NCBI GenBank assembly: GCA_020072815.1
Contig: JAIQGE010000009.1
Location: forward strand, 62,001 to 126,000
Reading direction: 5' to 3'
Length of the DNA stretch: 64,000 nt
Origin: Terriglobia bacterium
GTDB lineage: Bacteria; Acidobacteriota; Terriglobia; Terriglobales; Acidobacteriaceae
Below are positions 6,947 through 15,659 of the stretch, piece by piece. A program made the position numbers and the translations under genes. Numbering within the stretch: the first letter of the stretch is position 1; every line of letters begins with the position of its first letter. The notes beneath the pieces are model-generated. The model worked only from the letters and a program-made list of their open reading frames with translations, made no database searches and was not told the origin of the DNA.

Positions 6947-7279
6947 TTACTTGATCTTCGTCTTTATCTTGTATCGAGTTGCCCAGATCACAAAGAAGCC
7001 GAGTACTCCAAATATTACTCCAGGGGCGGCATCAGAAAGCTGGCTCTTGGCACCTAAGACACTGGTTGTCCAGCTTGTAGTACCCCCGACGCCATGAAAG
7101 AAGAGTACTACGCCCGAAAGCACACAGATAGTGCCAATGATCAGGCCCACAGTTGAATACCAGAACTGGTACGTGGTCGCCCTATTCCAATAGTTTTCTG
7201 AAAGTCGCCCAGGAACTTCCAGGCGATGTGTATCACGTGCTTCCGACTCGTCACGTATTGCATCATTCGGCTTGAGCAT
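6947..7279 (-). CDS. Small two-span membrane protein
   Basis: A 110-residue protein with a charged N-terminal 30 residues, a first membrane span near residues 44-64 (VGLIIGTICVLSGVVLFF), a polar loop, a second span near 84-102 (APGVIFGVLGFFVIWAT) and a basic tail (RYKIKTKIK). It precedes the metallopeptidase gene by 9 bases and is likely co-transcribed. No family is recognised. Its promoter side faces dif-like site C, 73 bases upstream. Confidence 0.6.
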   Translation of the reverse strand: MLKPNDAIRDESEARDTHRLEVPGRLSENYWNRATTYQFWYSTVGLIIGTICVLSGVVLFFHGVGGTTSWTTSVLGAKSQLSDAAPGVIFGVLGFFVIWATRYKIKTKIK

Positions 7280-7351
7280 AGGCTTGAATTCTATATTGTC
7301 TTACAAACACCGCTTTGCATCCGTTCCCTTCGAGAGAATATCACTAAGATT

Positions 7352-7379
7352 GAGTATGATAACGTCCTTTATCATTCAC
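7352..7379. other. dif-like recombination site C
   Basis: Left arm GAGTATGATAA, spacer CGTCCT, right arm TTATCATTCAC. The arms match at 9 of 11 positions as inverted repeats. It shares TGATAA-N6-TTATCA with sites A and B. It separates the nuclease/protease/metallopeptidase cassette from the RHS locus. It begins 3019 bases after site B, which itself begins 2919 bases after site A. Confidence 0.7.
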
Positions 7380-7574
7380 TATCCTGACCCCGAATCCAGA
7401 GCAAGAAAAATCACTCCTATATATAAGGAGTGCGGTCCCATGCACGCCATCCCCCCGCCGTGTTTTGTTCCAGTTCTGGTTCACATCAGAAACCGTTTGA
7501 CCCGTGCTCGTATCGGACTAATGTAGCGCGCGGTGTGTCTGTTTCATACGCAGACGCTCCCCGTGGATACAGCT

Positions 7575-7609
7575 AAAGCCAGATGCACTCGTGTCTGGCT
7601 TTCTTTTTA
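7575..7609 (+). terminator. Intrinsic terminator upstream of RHS gene
   Basis: Nine-base arms AAAGCCAGA (7575-7583) and TCTGGCTTT (7594-7602) with a 10-base loop, then a T-rich run (CTTTTTAT). On the plus strand no complete gene precedes it within 1.5 kb, so it may end an unseen short RNA or be left from a lost gene. It insulates the RHS gene from upstream transcription. Confidence 0.75.
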
Positions 7610-7728
7610 TCTTTTTCCCGCCGCTTCGAAATTCCAGGTGACTTTCTAAACCAGAGGTGTATGGATCGGTGCAATTAAGAAGCGTTAACGCTTCGATGAC
7701 TCAGGGAAACAAAAACACGGGGGCACGT

Positions 7729-10700
7729 ATGAATTTGAAACATCAGGGCCGCGATAGCGGCCGGCCTTATTCCCTTTCACGCTTTGCCCTCTTCGCGGCC
7801 CCCGCGCTGATTGGCGCCGCGCTGCTGATCAACGCCGCGCTTCCAACAGCGGCGCAGTCGCAAATCAACGGGCGGGTGATTGGCGCGCCTCAGGTTTCAG
7901 CGGCGCAGGTTTCCGTATCGCACCCGGCGCAGACGCAACCCTCTAAGCTTCCCCAGGCCCCTGTCCAAGTGGCGATGCCCGCGCCGCCGCCGATTGAGTA
8001 TCTGCCGGGAATGGAAGAGGCGTTGGTGGCGACCGGCCCCGTCGATGAAGGGGAAACCAAGGCGCTGCGCATCGCACTGAAGGAATTCCACGACGCGCCC
8101 TTGAACGCGGGGCCACAGGCCGATTATGCGGATTACGCCCAGCCACTGCTCGCCTTCGTCAGGGCGCATCCGAAATCGAACTGGAATTCGGCGCTGCAGC
8201 TCAACCTGGGGCTGGGGTACTACCATGCGGGCTACTGGAGCCGCGCCTTCGCGTCGTTCGAGAAGGCCTGGGCGCTTGGCCGCAACGCCGACTCCTCCCC
8301 GCAGGCCCGCCTGATGGTGGACCGCGCGGTGGGCGAGCTGGCCAAGATGCACGCCCGCGTTGGACATGACAAGGAACTCGATGCTCTGCTGCGCGAAGTC
8401 GTGGGCAAGCGGCCCATCGGCGGGCCGGGCACCGAGCTGATCCAGGGCGCGCGCGAGGGCCTGTGGGCCTTCCGCAACAACCCCGGCATAGCCTATCTCT
8501 GCGGGCCGAGGGCGCTGAAAAATGTGCTGACCGCACTCAAAGCCCCTGCCAAGCAAATCCAGGTGGCGGAAGAGGCGCGCTCCGGCACGCACGGCTTCTC
8601 GCTCGCCCAACTCGCGGCGCTGGCCGACAAGGCGAAGCTCAAATACACCCTCGTTCAGCGCAAGCCAGGCCAGCCCATTCCGGTGCCCTCCGTCGTCAAC
8701 TGGAGCATCCACCATTACGCCGCCATCGTCGGGAAACAGGGCGATCTCTACCAGGTCATGGACCCCACGTTCGGCGACGCGAGCGGATTACTGCTGACCG
8801 CGCGCGCGATTGACGAAGGAAGCAGCGGGTACTTCCTCGTGCCCGCGAAAGCCATGCGCGCGGGAACCGGCTGGCGCGCGGTGTCCGCCAAGAGCGACGA
8901 GGCGCAGGCGGTTTACGGCATGGGCACGACCTCCAACAGCACGCTGGGCGCATCGGGGGTTCCCAACGGTTGCCCCGTCGTGGCGCAACAGGCCAGCGCG
9001 AATGGCGCTTCCTCTCCTGTTCCGAACCGGACGCCGATGACGCAGCAGCAGGAGAAGCAGCCACTTGGCGGCATGACCGTTTCCGGCTGCACGCCGATGA
9101 TTGTGGGACTGAGCCTCGGCGACACGCCCATCGGCTACAAGCCGCAGAAGGGCGTGCCTTCCATAACGGGCATCAGCTATAACTCACGCGAGGCCGAGCA
9201 GCCCGCGACGCTCGCCTTCGGCAATGTCAGCCCCAAGTGGACGCACAGCTGGATCGGCTGGGTATGGGACGATCCCGGCGTCAACCGCGAGGGCTGGAAC
9301 GTGCGGCGCTACGCCTCCGGCGGCGGCGGCTACGATTACCAGAACAGCTACAACCGCACCACCGGCACCTGGCCCGCCGAGACGACGGACAATTCGCAGC
9401 TCTGGCGCACGCCGGTGCTGGGCGTGGCGACGAACTACGAGCACCGCCTGCCCGACGGCAGCAAGGAGAACTTCACCCTCTCCGACGGCGCGACGACCTG
9501 GCCGCGCAAGCTGTTCCTCACCTCCGTCACCGACGCGCAGGGCAACGTCACGACGCTTAACTACGACGGCACTTTCCGCCTGACCTCGGTGGTGGACGCG
9601 ATGGGAAGAAGCACGACCTTCACCTACGGGCTTGCCGGCTTCCCGCTGCTGGTGACGCAAATCACCGATCCGTTCGGGCGCACGACGCAGCTTACCTACG
9701 ACACGAGCCAGCGGCTTGCCTCGATCACCGACCCGGCGGGCATCACCTCGACCTTCACCTATTCGGCGACCGAGCCCACCTTCGTCAACACGCTCACCAC
9801 GCCCTACGGCACGACGAACTTCTCCGACACGGCCAATTCGCACGACACGCCGGAGACGAACACGCGCAGCCTCACCATCAAGGACCCGCTGGGCTTCACC
9901 GACTACACCTACTTCTACCAGAACCCGGCGATCACGCCCTCCACCGACAATACCTGCATCGTCCCGGTGGGGCTCTCCAGCAATGACGACGGCCTGCTGC
10001 AGTGGCGCAACACCTATCACTGGGACCCGCACGCCTTCGCGCTCGGGGTGACGGTGGACGGCTCGGGCAACCTGCTCACGGAGGACTTCAGCAAGGCGTA
10101 TCTCACGCACTGGTACCACGACCAGATCACCAACTTCACTTCGACCGCCGTGGCGAGCGTCAAGCCGCCCCTGGAGCGGCGCACCTGGTTCAACCATCCT
10201 AACCAGACCACAAACTATAACAGCGGCATACTGGACCGCCCCACCTTCGTCGGCCGCGTGCTGGACGACGGCACGACGCAGCTCACCGGGGCGACGTACA
10301 ACGCGTTCGGCCTGCCGCTCACCTATACCGACCCCATGGGGCGGCAGACGCAGTATACGTATGCCGCGAACAACCAGGATCTGCTCACCGTGAAGCAGCG
10401 CACCGCGCTGCCCTCGACCTTCACGACGATTGCGACACTGGGCTCCTACAACGCGCTGCACGAGCCGCAGACCTACACCGATGCGGCGGGGAAAGTGTGG
10501 AACTTCACCTGGAACGCGGCGGGCCAGCCCGCCACCGTCACCGACCCGAACTCGGGCGTCACCACCCGCAATTACGACGCCTCGGGCAGGCTATCGACCA
10601 TCGTGAACGCGAATTCGCAGACGGTGCTCACGCTGACCTACGACGCCGCCGACCGCATCGCCACGCGCACGGACTCGCAGGGCTATGTCCTTACTTATGC

Positions 10701-12864
10701 GTATGACGCTCTGGACAGGATCACGTCCATCACCTACCCGGACGGCACGGCGGATCTGTACGACTACAACTTCCAGTCCGGGCCGTTCGTCGGCACGCCC
10801 AGCCTGGAGCTGAGGAAGCACACCGACCGGCTCGGACGCGCGACGACCTACGGCTTTGACGCCGACCGGCGGCTCACTTCCGTCACCGAACCCACGAGCG
10901 GCACGGCCACGCGCACGACCTCCTATCACTATTACGAGAACGGGACCCTGAAGGAGATCACGGACGCGAACGGCAACGTCACGCACTGGGACATCGACAT
11001 CGAGTCGCGCCCGGTGGCCAAGACCTATGGGTTCGGCACGTCTTCCGCGCAGACGGAGACCTATACCTACGAGGCGAGCACCTCGCGGCTCAAGGCCGTC
11101 ACCGATACGTTCAACCAGATGAAAAGCTACGCGTACGCGCTCGACGACCGGCCGCTCTCCGTCAGCTATATCGGCGCGTTCGGCACCCCGAACGTCTCCT
11201 TCGCCTGGGACGGCTTCTTTCCGCGCCTCACCTCGATGACCGACGGGCTGGGCACGACGAACTACAGCTATACGGCCATCGGCACCAACGGCGCATTGAA
11301 ACTGGCATCGATAGACGGGCCGTTCGCTAACGACGTGATAGGGCTGACCTACGATGCTTTGGGAAGGATTGCGGGGAGAAACATCACAGGCGGCAACGAG
11401 ACCTTCGGCTATGACGCCATCTCGCGCCTGACCTCCCACGGCACGCCGCTCGGCAGCTTCACCAACACCTACCTTGGGCAAACGGATCAGACGGCATCGC
11501 GCTCCGTCACCAACGGCGCTGTCACCGTATCCACGAACTGGGGTTATGACACCAATGCGAATGACAGGAGGCTGATCTCGATTACGAACAGCGGAGTGAC
11601 GAGAAGCTTCACGCTCGGCTACGGAAGCGGCCCTGTAAATCCCTACGACATCATGTCCGTCACGGATACCGCCGCGACAGGGCATCCGTTTGCAACGCAG
11701 ACGCATGCGTATGGGTATGACCTGATAGATAGGTTATTGACCGCAACGGCGACAACACCGGGCAACAATACGTATGTTTATGATCCCCTCGACAATGCGA
11801 CGACGCTAACGGACAGCACCGGAACGACGAACCCCACCTATAACGGCCTCAACCAGATCGCCACCTGGGGAGCCACCAACTACACCTACGACGTCAAAGG
11901 CAACCTCCTCTCCGACGGCACCCGCTCCTACAAATGGGACATCGAAAACAGGCTCATAGAGATTGATTACGTGGGCAGCACTGCAAAGTCACAGTTTAGC
12001 TACGACGGCATGGGCCGCAGAACGGTTGACGTAGAAACCGCCTCCGGCGGCGGAACGACGACAACGAGATATTTGTGGTGCGGTTCAAGAATCTGTCAGG
12101 TGAGAGACGGAACCGACACGGTGCAATCGCGCATCCTCCCCGAAGGCGAATACAACGCCGTCAGCACGCAAAAAGCCGTCTACATGCCCGATCAGCTCGG
12201 AAGCGTAAGGGATGTGCTGGATGCTACGAGCGGCTCGCTCATCTCCTCCATCGACTACAGCCCCTACGGAGCGCCGGTGCAAACCTCCGGCACCTTCACT
12301 CCCGCCTACCAGTACGCCGGACTCTTCGCACATGCACCAAGCGGATTATTGCTCTCCTTCACCCGCGCCTACGACCCCGTACACCCCCACTGGCTGAACA
12401 GGGATTTGCTTCGAGAGTGGGCTGGACCAAATCTCTATGCCTACTCGTTAGCAAACCCCGTGAACTGGGTAGACGTTCTTGGGCTTACCGTCAAAGAATA
12501 CCAACGACCGATCAATCTTAATGGACCGCTTTCCCCCTTGAATTGGACAGGCATTGATCATCGCTGGATCAAGACGGACAAATATGAAGCTGGCATGGGT
12601 CCAACCGGCGGTGATGTTCCTGGACAAGGGCGAGCAGATTTCCCTCTTGCTCCTGTAAGCACCATTGATCACACAGGGCAATCAAAGAGTCCGGATGCTA
12701 CAGAAGTACCAATTCCTTTTCCTGTGAACGAGGAGTGCGTCAATGCGTTGATCGCGCCGGGACGCCCTCTTGGTTTATTCGTGCCTAGTTCAAATGATTG
12801 TCACACGTTCGATGCTCGTGTGCTCGATCTTTGTCGTGCGAAGTCCTATCCGAATAGTCGCTAG
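7729..12864 (+). CDS. RHS-repeat polymorphic toxin protein with C39-like domain
   Basis: A 1711-residue secreted protein. ATG 7729 is preferred over 7657 because GGGGG lies just upstream and a signal peptide follows (basic start, then LFAAPALIGAALLINAALPTAAQ). The N-terminal part has a helical repeat region and a C39-peptidase-like domain: Cys258 in YLCGPRAL, His328/329 in SIHHYAAIVG, Asp345 in VMDPTFG. The main body is RHS/YD repeats, ending with the standard RHS core (DQLGSVRDVLD, RAYDPVHPHWLNRD, LYAYSLANPVNWVDVLGL). The last about 125 residues are the variable tip with HRWIKTDKYEAGMGP and NDCHTFDARVLDLC, possibly a papain-like amidase but unproven. Codon use becomes less GC-biased after about 11,280, suggesting a mosaic. 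The gene just downstream is the likely immunity gene. Confidence 0.88.
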   Translation: MNLKHQGRDSGRPYSLSRFALFAAPALIGAALLINAALPTAAQSQINGRVIGAPQVSAAQVSVSHPAQTQPSKLPQAPVQVAMPAPPPIEYLPGMEEALVATGPVDEGETKALRIALKEFHDAPLNAGPQADYADYAQPLLAFVRAHPKSNWNSALQLNLGLGYYHAGYWSRAFASFEKAWALGRNADSSPQARLMVDRAVGELAKMHARVGHDKELDALLREVVGKRPIGGPGTELIQGAREGLWAFRNNPGIAYLCGPRALKNVLTALKAPAKQIQVAEEARSGTHGFSLAQLAALADKAKLKYTLVQRKPGQPIPVPSVVNWSIHHYAAIVGKQGDLYQVMDPTFGDASGLLLTARAIDEGSSGYFLVPAKAMRAGTGWRAVSAKSDEAQAVYGMGTTSNSTLGASGVPNGCPVVAQQASANGASSPVPNRTPMTQQQEKQPLGGMTVSGCTPMIVGLSLGDTPIGYKPQKGVPSITGISYNSREAEQPATLAFGNVSPKWTHSWIGWVWDDPGVNREGWNVRRYASGGGGYDYQNSYNRTTGTWPAETTDNSQLWRTPVLGVATNYEHRLPDGSKENFTLSDGATTWPRKLFLTSVTDAQGNVTTLNYDGTFRLTSVVDAMGRSTTFTYGLAGFPLLVTQITDPFGRTTQLTYDTSQRLASITDPAGITSTFTYSATEPTFVNTLTTPYGTTNFSDTANSHDTPETNTRSLTIKDPLGFTDYTYFYQNPAITPSTDNTCIVPVGLSSNDDGLLQWRNTYHWDPHAFALGVTVDGSGNLLTEDFSKAYLTHWYHDQITNFTSTAVASVKPPLERRTWFNHPNQTTNYNSGILDRPTFVGRVLDDGTTQLTGATYNAFGLPLTYTDPMGRQTQYTYAANNQDLLTVKQRTALPSTFTTIATLGSYNALHEPQTYTDAAGKVWNFTWNAAGQPATVTDPNSGVTTRNYDASGRLSTIVNANSQTVLTLTYDAADRIATRTDSQGYVLTYAYDALDRITSITYPDGTADLYDYNFQSGPFVGTPSLELRKHTDRLGRATTYGFDADRRLTSVTEPTSGTATRTTSYHYYENGTLKEITDANGNVTHWDIDIESRPVAKTYGFGTSSAQTETYTYEASTSRLKAVTDTFNQMKSYAYALDDRPLSVSYIGAFGTPNVSFAWDGFFPRLTSMTDGLGTTNYSYTAIGTNGALKLASIDGPFANDVIGLTYDALGRIAGRNITGGNETFGYDAISRLTSHGTPLGSFTNTYLGQTDQTASRSVTNGAVTVSTNWGYDTNANDRRLISITNSGVTRSFTLGYGSGPVNPYDIMSVTDTAATGHPFATQTHAYGYDLIDRLLTATATTPGNNTYVYDPLDNATTLTDSTGTTNPTYNGLNQIATWGATNYTYDVKGNLLSDGTRSYKWDIENRLIEIDYVGSTAKSQFSYDGMGRRTVDVETASGGGTTTTRYLWCGSRICQVRDGTDTVQSRILPEGEYNAVSTQKAVYMPDQLGSVRDVLDATSGSLISSIDYSPYGAPVQTSGTFTPAYQYAGLFAHAPSGLLLSFTRAYDPVHPHWLNRDLLREWAGPNLYAYSLANPVNWVDVLGLTVKEYQRPINLNGPLSPLNWTGIDHRWIKTDKYEAGMGPTGGDVPGQGRADFPLAPVSTIDHTGQSKSPDATEVPIPFPVNEECVNALIAPGRPLGLFVPSSNDCHTFDARVLDLCRAKSYPNSR

Positions 12865-12906
12865 TGCTTTGTTGTCATGCTCAAGTGGTTTGAAAGGATA
12901 CAGTCC

Positions 12907-13140
12907 ATGAAAAAATCAGGTATCTGGTGCTCTGCAGTGATCGCTCTGCTATTGCTCGTATTATTCATTGATTGGACAATTCAAACTGCTTGGACCAGTT
13001 CGTTTTGCAAGGATCAAGCGTGTATAGATTCTGTGTCCCGACACGCGGCCATCCAAGGATTATTGGCTCTCCTCTCTTTTGTTAGTTTCGCAGTGTTGGT
13101 ATATCGGGGATTGCGTGGCAAGCCTCAGTCACCCTCCTGA
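12907..13140 (+). CDS. Two-span membrane protein, candidate immunity protein
   Basis: A 77-residue protein from ATG 12907; an in-frame ATG at 12877 would add 10 residues. It has spans at about residues 4-24 (IWCSAVIALLLLVLFIDW) and 47-65 (IQGLLALLSFVSFAVLVYRGL), with two cysteines in the loop between. It lies 42 bases after the RHS stop codon, the usual place for the cognate immunity gene. Membrane immunity proteins fit toxins that act in the periplasm or membrane. Assignment rests on position only. Confidence 0.5.
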   Translation: MKKSGIWCSAVIALLLLVLFIDWTIQTAWTSSFCKDQACIDSVSRHAAIQGLLALLSFVSFAVLVYRGLRGKPQSPS

Positions 13141-13257
13141 TGTGCGATACAACGCGCCTGCGGTTCATTGTGATCGCTTCCACCGAAGTGCCGTGGCGGC
13201 GCGGAAAACACGGGCGCGGGGGAATTCCGGGGACACAATATTTAATAGGTTGGCTTT

Positions 13258-14724
13258 ATGAATCGTCTCGCTAAAGCCCTCGCCTCAACCACGGTGCTGA
13301 CTGCGGCGAATGACAATTTCCATCTTCGGTTAGTGCGCGACAATCGGGCCTCAGCCACGCACGACACCCTCCTATGCCAAGGCTTCGGAGGGCAGGCCAA
13401 CGCCAACGACCGCCGCCTCATCTCGATAACGAACTCCGGCACCACCCGCAGCTTCACCCTCGGCTACGGCACCACCCCGGTCAACCCCTACGACATCCTG
13501 TCCGTTACCGACACCGCCGCGACCGGCCACCCTTTCGCAACGCAGAGCCATTCCTACGGCTACGACCTCATCGACCGCCTATTGACGGCGACGGCCACCA
13601 CGCCGGGAAACAACACCTACGCCTACGATAACCTCGATAACGCCACGACCGTCATGGACGCCACGGGCACCACGACTCCGACCTACAACGGCTTCAACCA
13701 GATCAGCACGTGGGGAGCCGCGAACTACACCTACGACACCAAGGGCAACCTCCTGAGCGACGCCACCCGCACCTACAAATGGGACATCGAAAATCGCCTG
13801 CTGGAAATCGACTACGCCTCGGGAGCAAAGAGCAACTTCAGTTACGACGGACTCGGAAGAAGAACCGTTGATGTCGAAACCGCCTCAGGAGGGGGAACCA
13901 CCACCACCCGGTATCTGTGGTGTGGTTCAAGAATATGCCAAACAAGGGACGGCAGCGATACGGTGCAGTCGCGCATCCTCCCTGAAGGCGCATATAACGC
14001 CGTCAGCACGCAAAAGGCCGTCTACATGCCCGATCAGTTGGGAAGCGTCAGGGATGTATTGGACGCCACAACCGGCAGTCGCCTGTCGTCCATCGACTAC
14101 AGTCCCTACGGAGCACCCGTCCAGACAAACGGCTCCTTCACCCCTGTCTACCAATACGCCGGACTCTTCAATCATCCGCAGAGCGCGCTCCTCCTCTCAT
14201 TTACCCGCGCCTACGACCCGGTGCATCCGCATTGGCTAAATAGGGATTGGATTAGGGAGGCTGGCGGCATCAATCTTTACGCATATGTTCTAGCGAATCC
14301 AGTCAGGCTCATTGATGCAGAGGGGTTATGTGCGTCAGATCCTAATAAATGTGGAAAACTGGCGTCACAAATCGAGCAGGTAAGGGATGAACTGGCTCAG
14401 CGATCCGACGAGTTAAAGCAGGATAAGCTAAACTTGCCTCCAACAGGCCCCATGTCTGTTGCAGGGCACCAGCAGCAATTTCAAGACAAACAGACGCAGC
14501 TCAGAAATCTATTGAACGATTATGACTCAAATGGATGTGGCCCAGGCGATCCGATTCCTACGGATGCATGGAAGTATGCTACGATGCCCACACCCACCAA
14601 AACTCAACATCCAATCGATCAGATGCCAAGCGCTCCGATCATACCTCCGCTTCCCTGGTGGGCTCCATTGGCACCACTAGCACCCTTGATAATTAGGGGA
14701 ACAGGATCGCTTATCCTCTTATAA
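13258..14724 (+). CDS. Orphan RHS C-terminal module with alternative toxin tip
   Basis: A 488-codon frame. The first about 44 residues are unrelated to RHS; from about 13,390 it parallels the end of the large RHS protein (matching 11,550-12,440) through LYAYVLANPVRLIDAEGL. At DNA level the copies differ at many silent sites, so this is not a recent duplication. The last about 132 residues are a new tip: a charged coiled-coil-like helix (SQIEQVRDELAQRSDELKQDK) and a Pro/Trp-rich hydrophobic end (IPPLPWWAPLAPLAPLIIRG). It has no secretion signal of its own. It fits the orphan tips kept downstream of RHS genes as recombination donors. A DUF6869 gene follows. Confidence 0.8.
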   Translation: MNRLAKALASTTVLTAANDNFHLRLVRDNRASATHDTLLCQGFGGQANANDRRLISITNSGTTRSFTLGYGTTPVNPYDILSVTDTAATGHPFATQSHSYGYDLIDRLLTATATTPGNNTYAYDNLDNATTVMDATGTTTPTYNGFNQISTWGAANYTYDTKGNLLSDATRTYKWDIENRLLEIDYASGAKSNFSYDGLGRRTVDVETASGGGTTTTRYLWCGSRICQTRDGSDTVQSRILPEGAYNAVSTQKAVYMPDQLGSVRDVLDATTGSRLSSIDYSPYGAPVQTNGSFTPVYQYAGLFNHPQSALLLSFTRAYDPVHPHWLNRDWIREAGGINLYAYVLANPVRLIDAEGLCASDPNKCGKLASQIEQVRDELAQRSDELKQDKLNLPPTGPMSVAGHQQQFQDKQTQLRNLLNDYDSNGCGPGDPIPTDAWKYATMPTPTKTQHPIDQMPSAPIIPPLPWWAPLAPLAPLIIRGTGSLILL

Positions 14725-14742
14725 CAGGAATCCAGAGGCAAA

Positions 14743-15123
14743 ATGACAGCGGAATCAGGACGTCTGGTTGATGCTTGGATTAACCGATACGAAATCATCG
14801 AGCAAAAAGGAGATGAAGCTCCTGAAGCAAAGGCCCTGTTCTGGTCATATATGGAAGTGGATGAACTCTGCGGAGAAGATCCAGATCGCGCGCTACACCT
14901 TATTACAAATATCCTGGCTTCGACACAGAACGAATATGTGTTGGCGAATCTTGCGGCTGGCCCTCTTGAAACTCTCCTCACTCGACATGGCAAGAAGCTC
15001 ATTGGAAAAGTGGAGTACCTTGCTAAGGCCGATCCTCGATTCCAACACTTGCTCCAGAACGTTTGGCAGAATCGCATTGACGATCAAACGTGGGGTAGAG
15101 TTCTGAGAGCGGCTAAGGGGTAG
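14743..15123 (+). CDS. DUF6869-like protein, candidate immunity to the orphan tip
   Basis: A 126-residue acidic cytoplasmic protein with a GAGG ribosome site before the ATG. The block VLANLAAGPLETLLTRHGKKLI followed by ADPRFQHLLQNVWQNRIDDQTWGRV matches the DUF6869 pattern as I know it. It begins 18 bases after the orphan RHS tip, the position of an immunity gene. Members of this family recur next to polymorphic toxins; a direct toxin-binding role is inferred. Confidence 0.65.
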   Translation: MTAESGRLVDAWINRYEIIEQKGDEAPEAKALFWSYMEVDELCGEDPDRALHLITNILASTQNEYVLANLAAGPLETLLTRHGKKLIGKVEYLAKADPRFQHLLQNVWQNRIDDQTWGRVLRAAKG

Positions 15124-15291
15124 CAAAACCCTCCCTGGTCTATCTATGAGCCTTTTTTCGCGCGCCGCGCCGTTGAGGCGCGGCGAAACACGGCTGGAGG
15201 ACTATGTCCCCTGCCTTTCCTCTGGATGTGGCTTTGCGTTGGTCGCATAACTGGCGTTACGGAAAATCGCTCGCGCGAGTTAGCGCCGCCC

Positions 15292-15531
15292 TCACTTCTT
15301 CTTGCGCAGCCGCAAGCCCGGACTTTCGCTATTAAGAAACTCAATCCCGGCTTTTTCAAGGACGGCGACGACCTTGCCGAGGGTTTCCGTTCTCGACCCG
15401 ACGGGGCCGTCGAACTTTTCCATCCGCTGGACGGTGCCGAATGCGACTTTCGATTTCCTGGACAGCTCCCGCTGCGACCAGCTAAGGAGCGCGCGCGCGG
15501 CCCTGATCTGCCTTCCACTGATGATGATCAC
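15292..15531 (-). CDS. Small XRE-type regulator
   Basis: A 79-residue helix-turn-helix protein (RQIRAARALLSWSQRELSRKSKVAFGTVQRMEKFDGPVGSRTETLGKVVAVLEKAGIEF). This is the phage-repressor-like form common on mobile elements, ending in a basic tail. It is divergent from the gene at 15660. The AT-rich spacer between them repeats ACTTGAG/CATAGT-like words that could be its operator. Its target is unknown. Confidence 0.8.
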   Translation of the reverse strand: MIIISGRQIRAARALLSWSQRELSRKSKVAFGTVQRMEKFDGPVGSRTETLGKVVAVLEKAGIEFLNSESPGLRLRKKK

Positions 15532-15659
15532 GGTGCGACGCTACCACGGGCATGCGCCTAAGCCCAAATAACTGAGTCATTTACATAACTACTTGAGTAT
15601 TTGACATAGTTTATGCGATCATTTCTCCAGTCGGGCAGGCACCCGCTGGAGAGCCCTCA

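Larger units (their letters stand above)
7280..7728. other. 449-bp intergenic region before RHS gene
   Basis: No convincing gene is present. It contains dif-like site C (7352-7379), a short hairpin with 7-bp arms CACTCCT/AGGAGTG (7412-7432) whose right arm holds a potential ribosome site, and a strong intrinsic terminator (7575-7609). The ribosome site precedes a 28-codon frame (7441-7527) that has no recognisable content. The stretch after the terminator should hold the RHS promoter, which I could not place. Confidence 0.5.

Noticed and set aside
7441-7527. 28-codon frame with AGGAG upstream, possible leader peptide for RHS
   Set aside because: No attenuator structure linked to it and the strong terminator lies between it and the RHS gene; too short to support.
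7540-7610. Possible riboswitch ahead of the RHS gene
   Set aside because: Only the terminator hairpin is clear; no conserved riboswitch core such as GEMM could be matched.
9184-10461. Long open frame on the minus strand inside the RHS gene (425 codons)
   Set aside because: Antisense to strongly coding RHS repeats; the open frame comes from GC-rich third positions, and its product is low-complexity Arg/Val/Gly sequence.
15163-15185. Nine-base GC hairpin after the DUF6869 gene
   Set aside because: The T-run precedes the stem on the plus strand and neither strand has a T-run after it, so it is not an intrinsic terminator.
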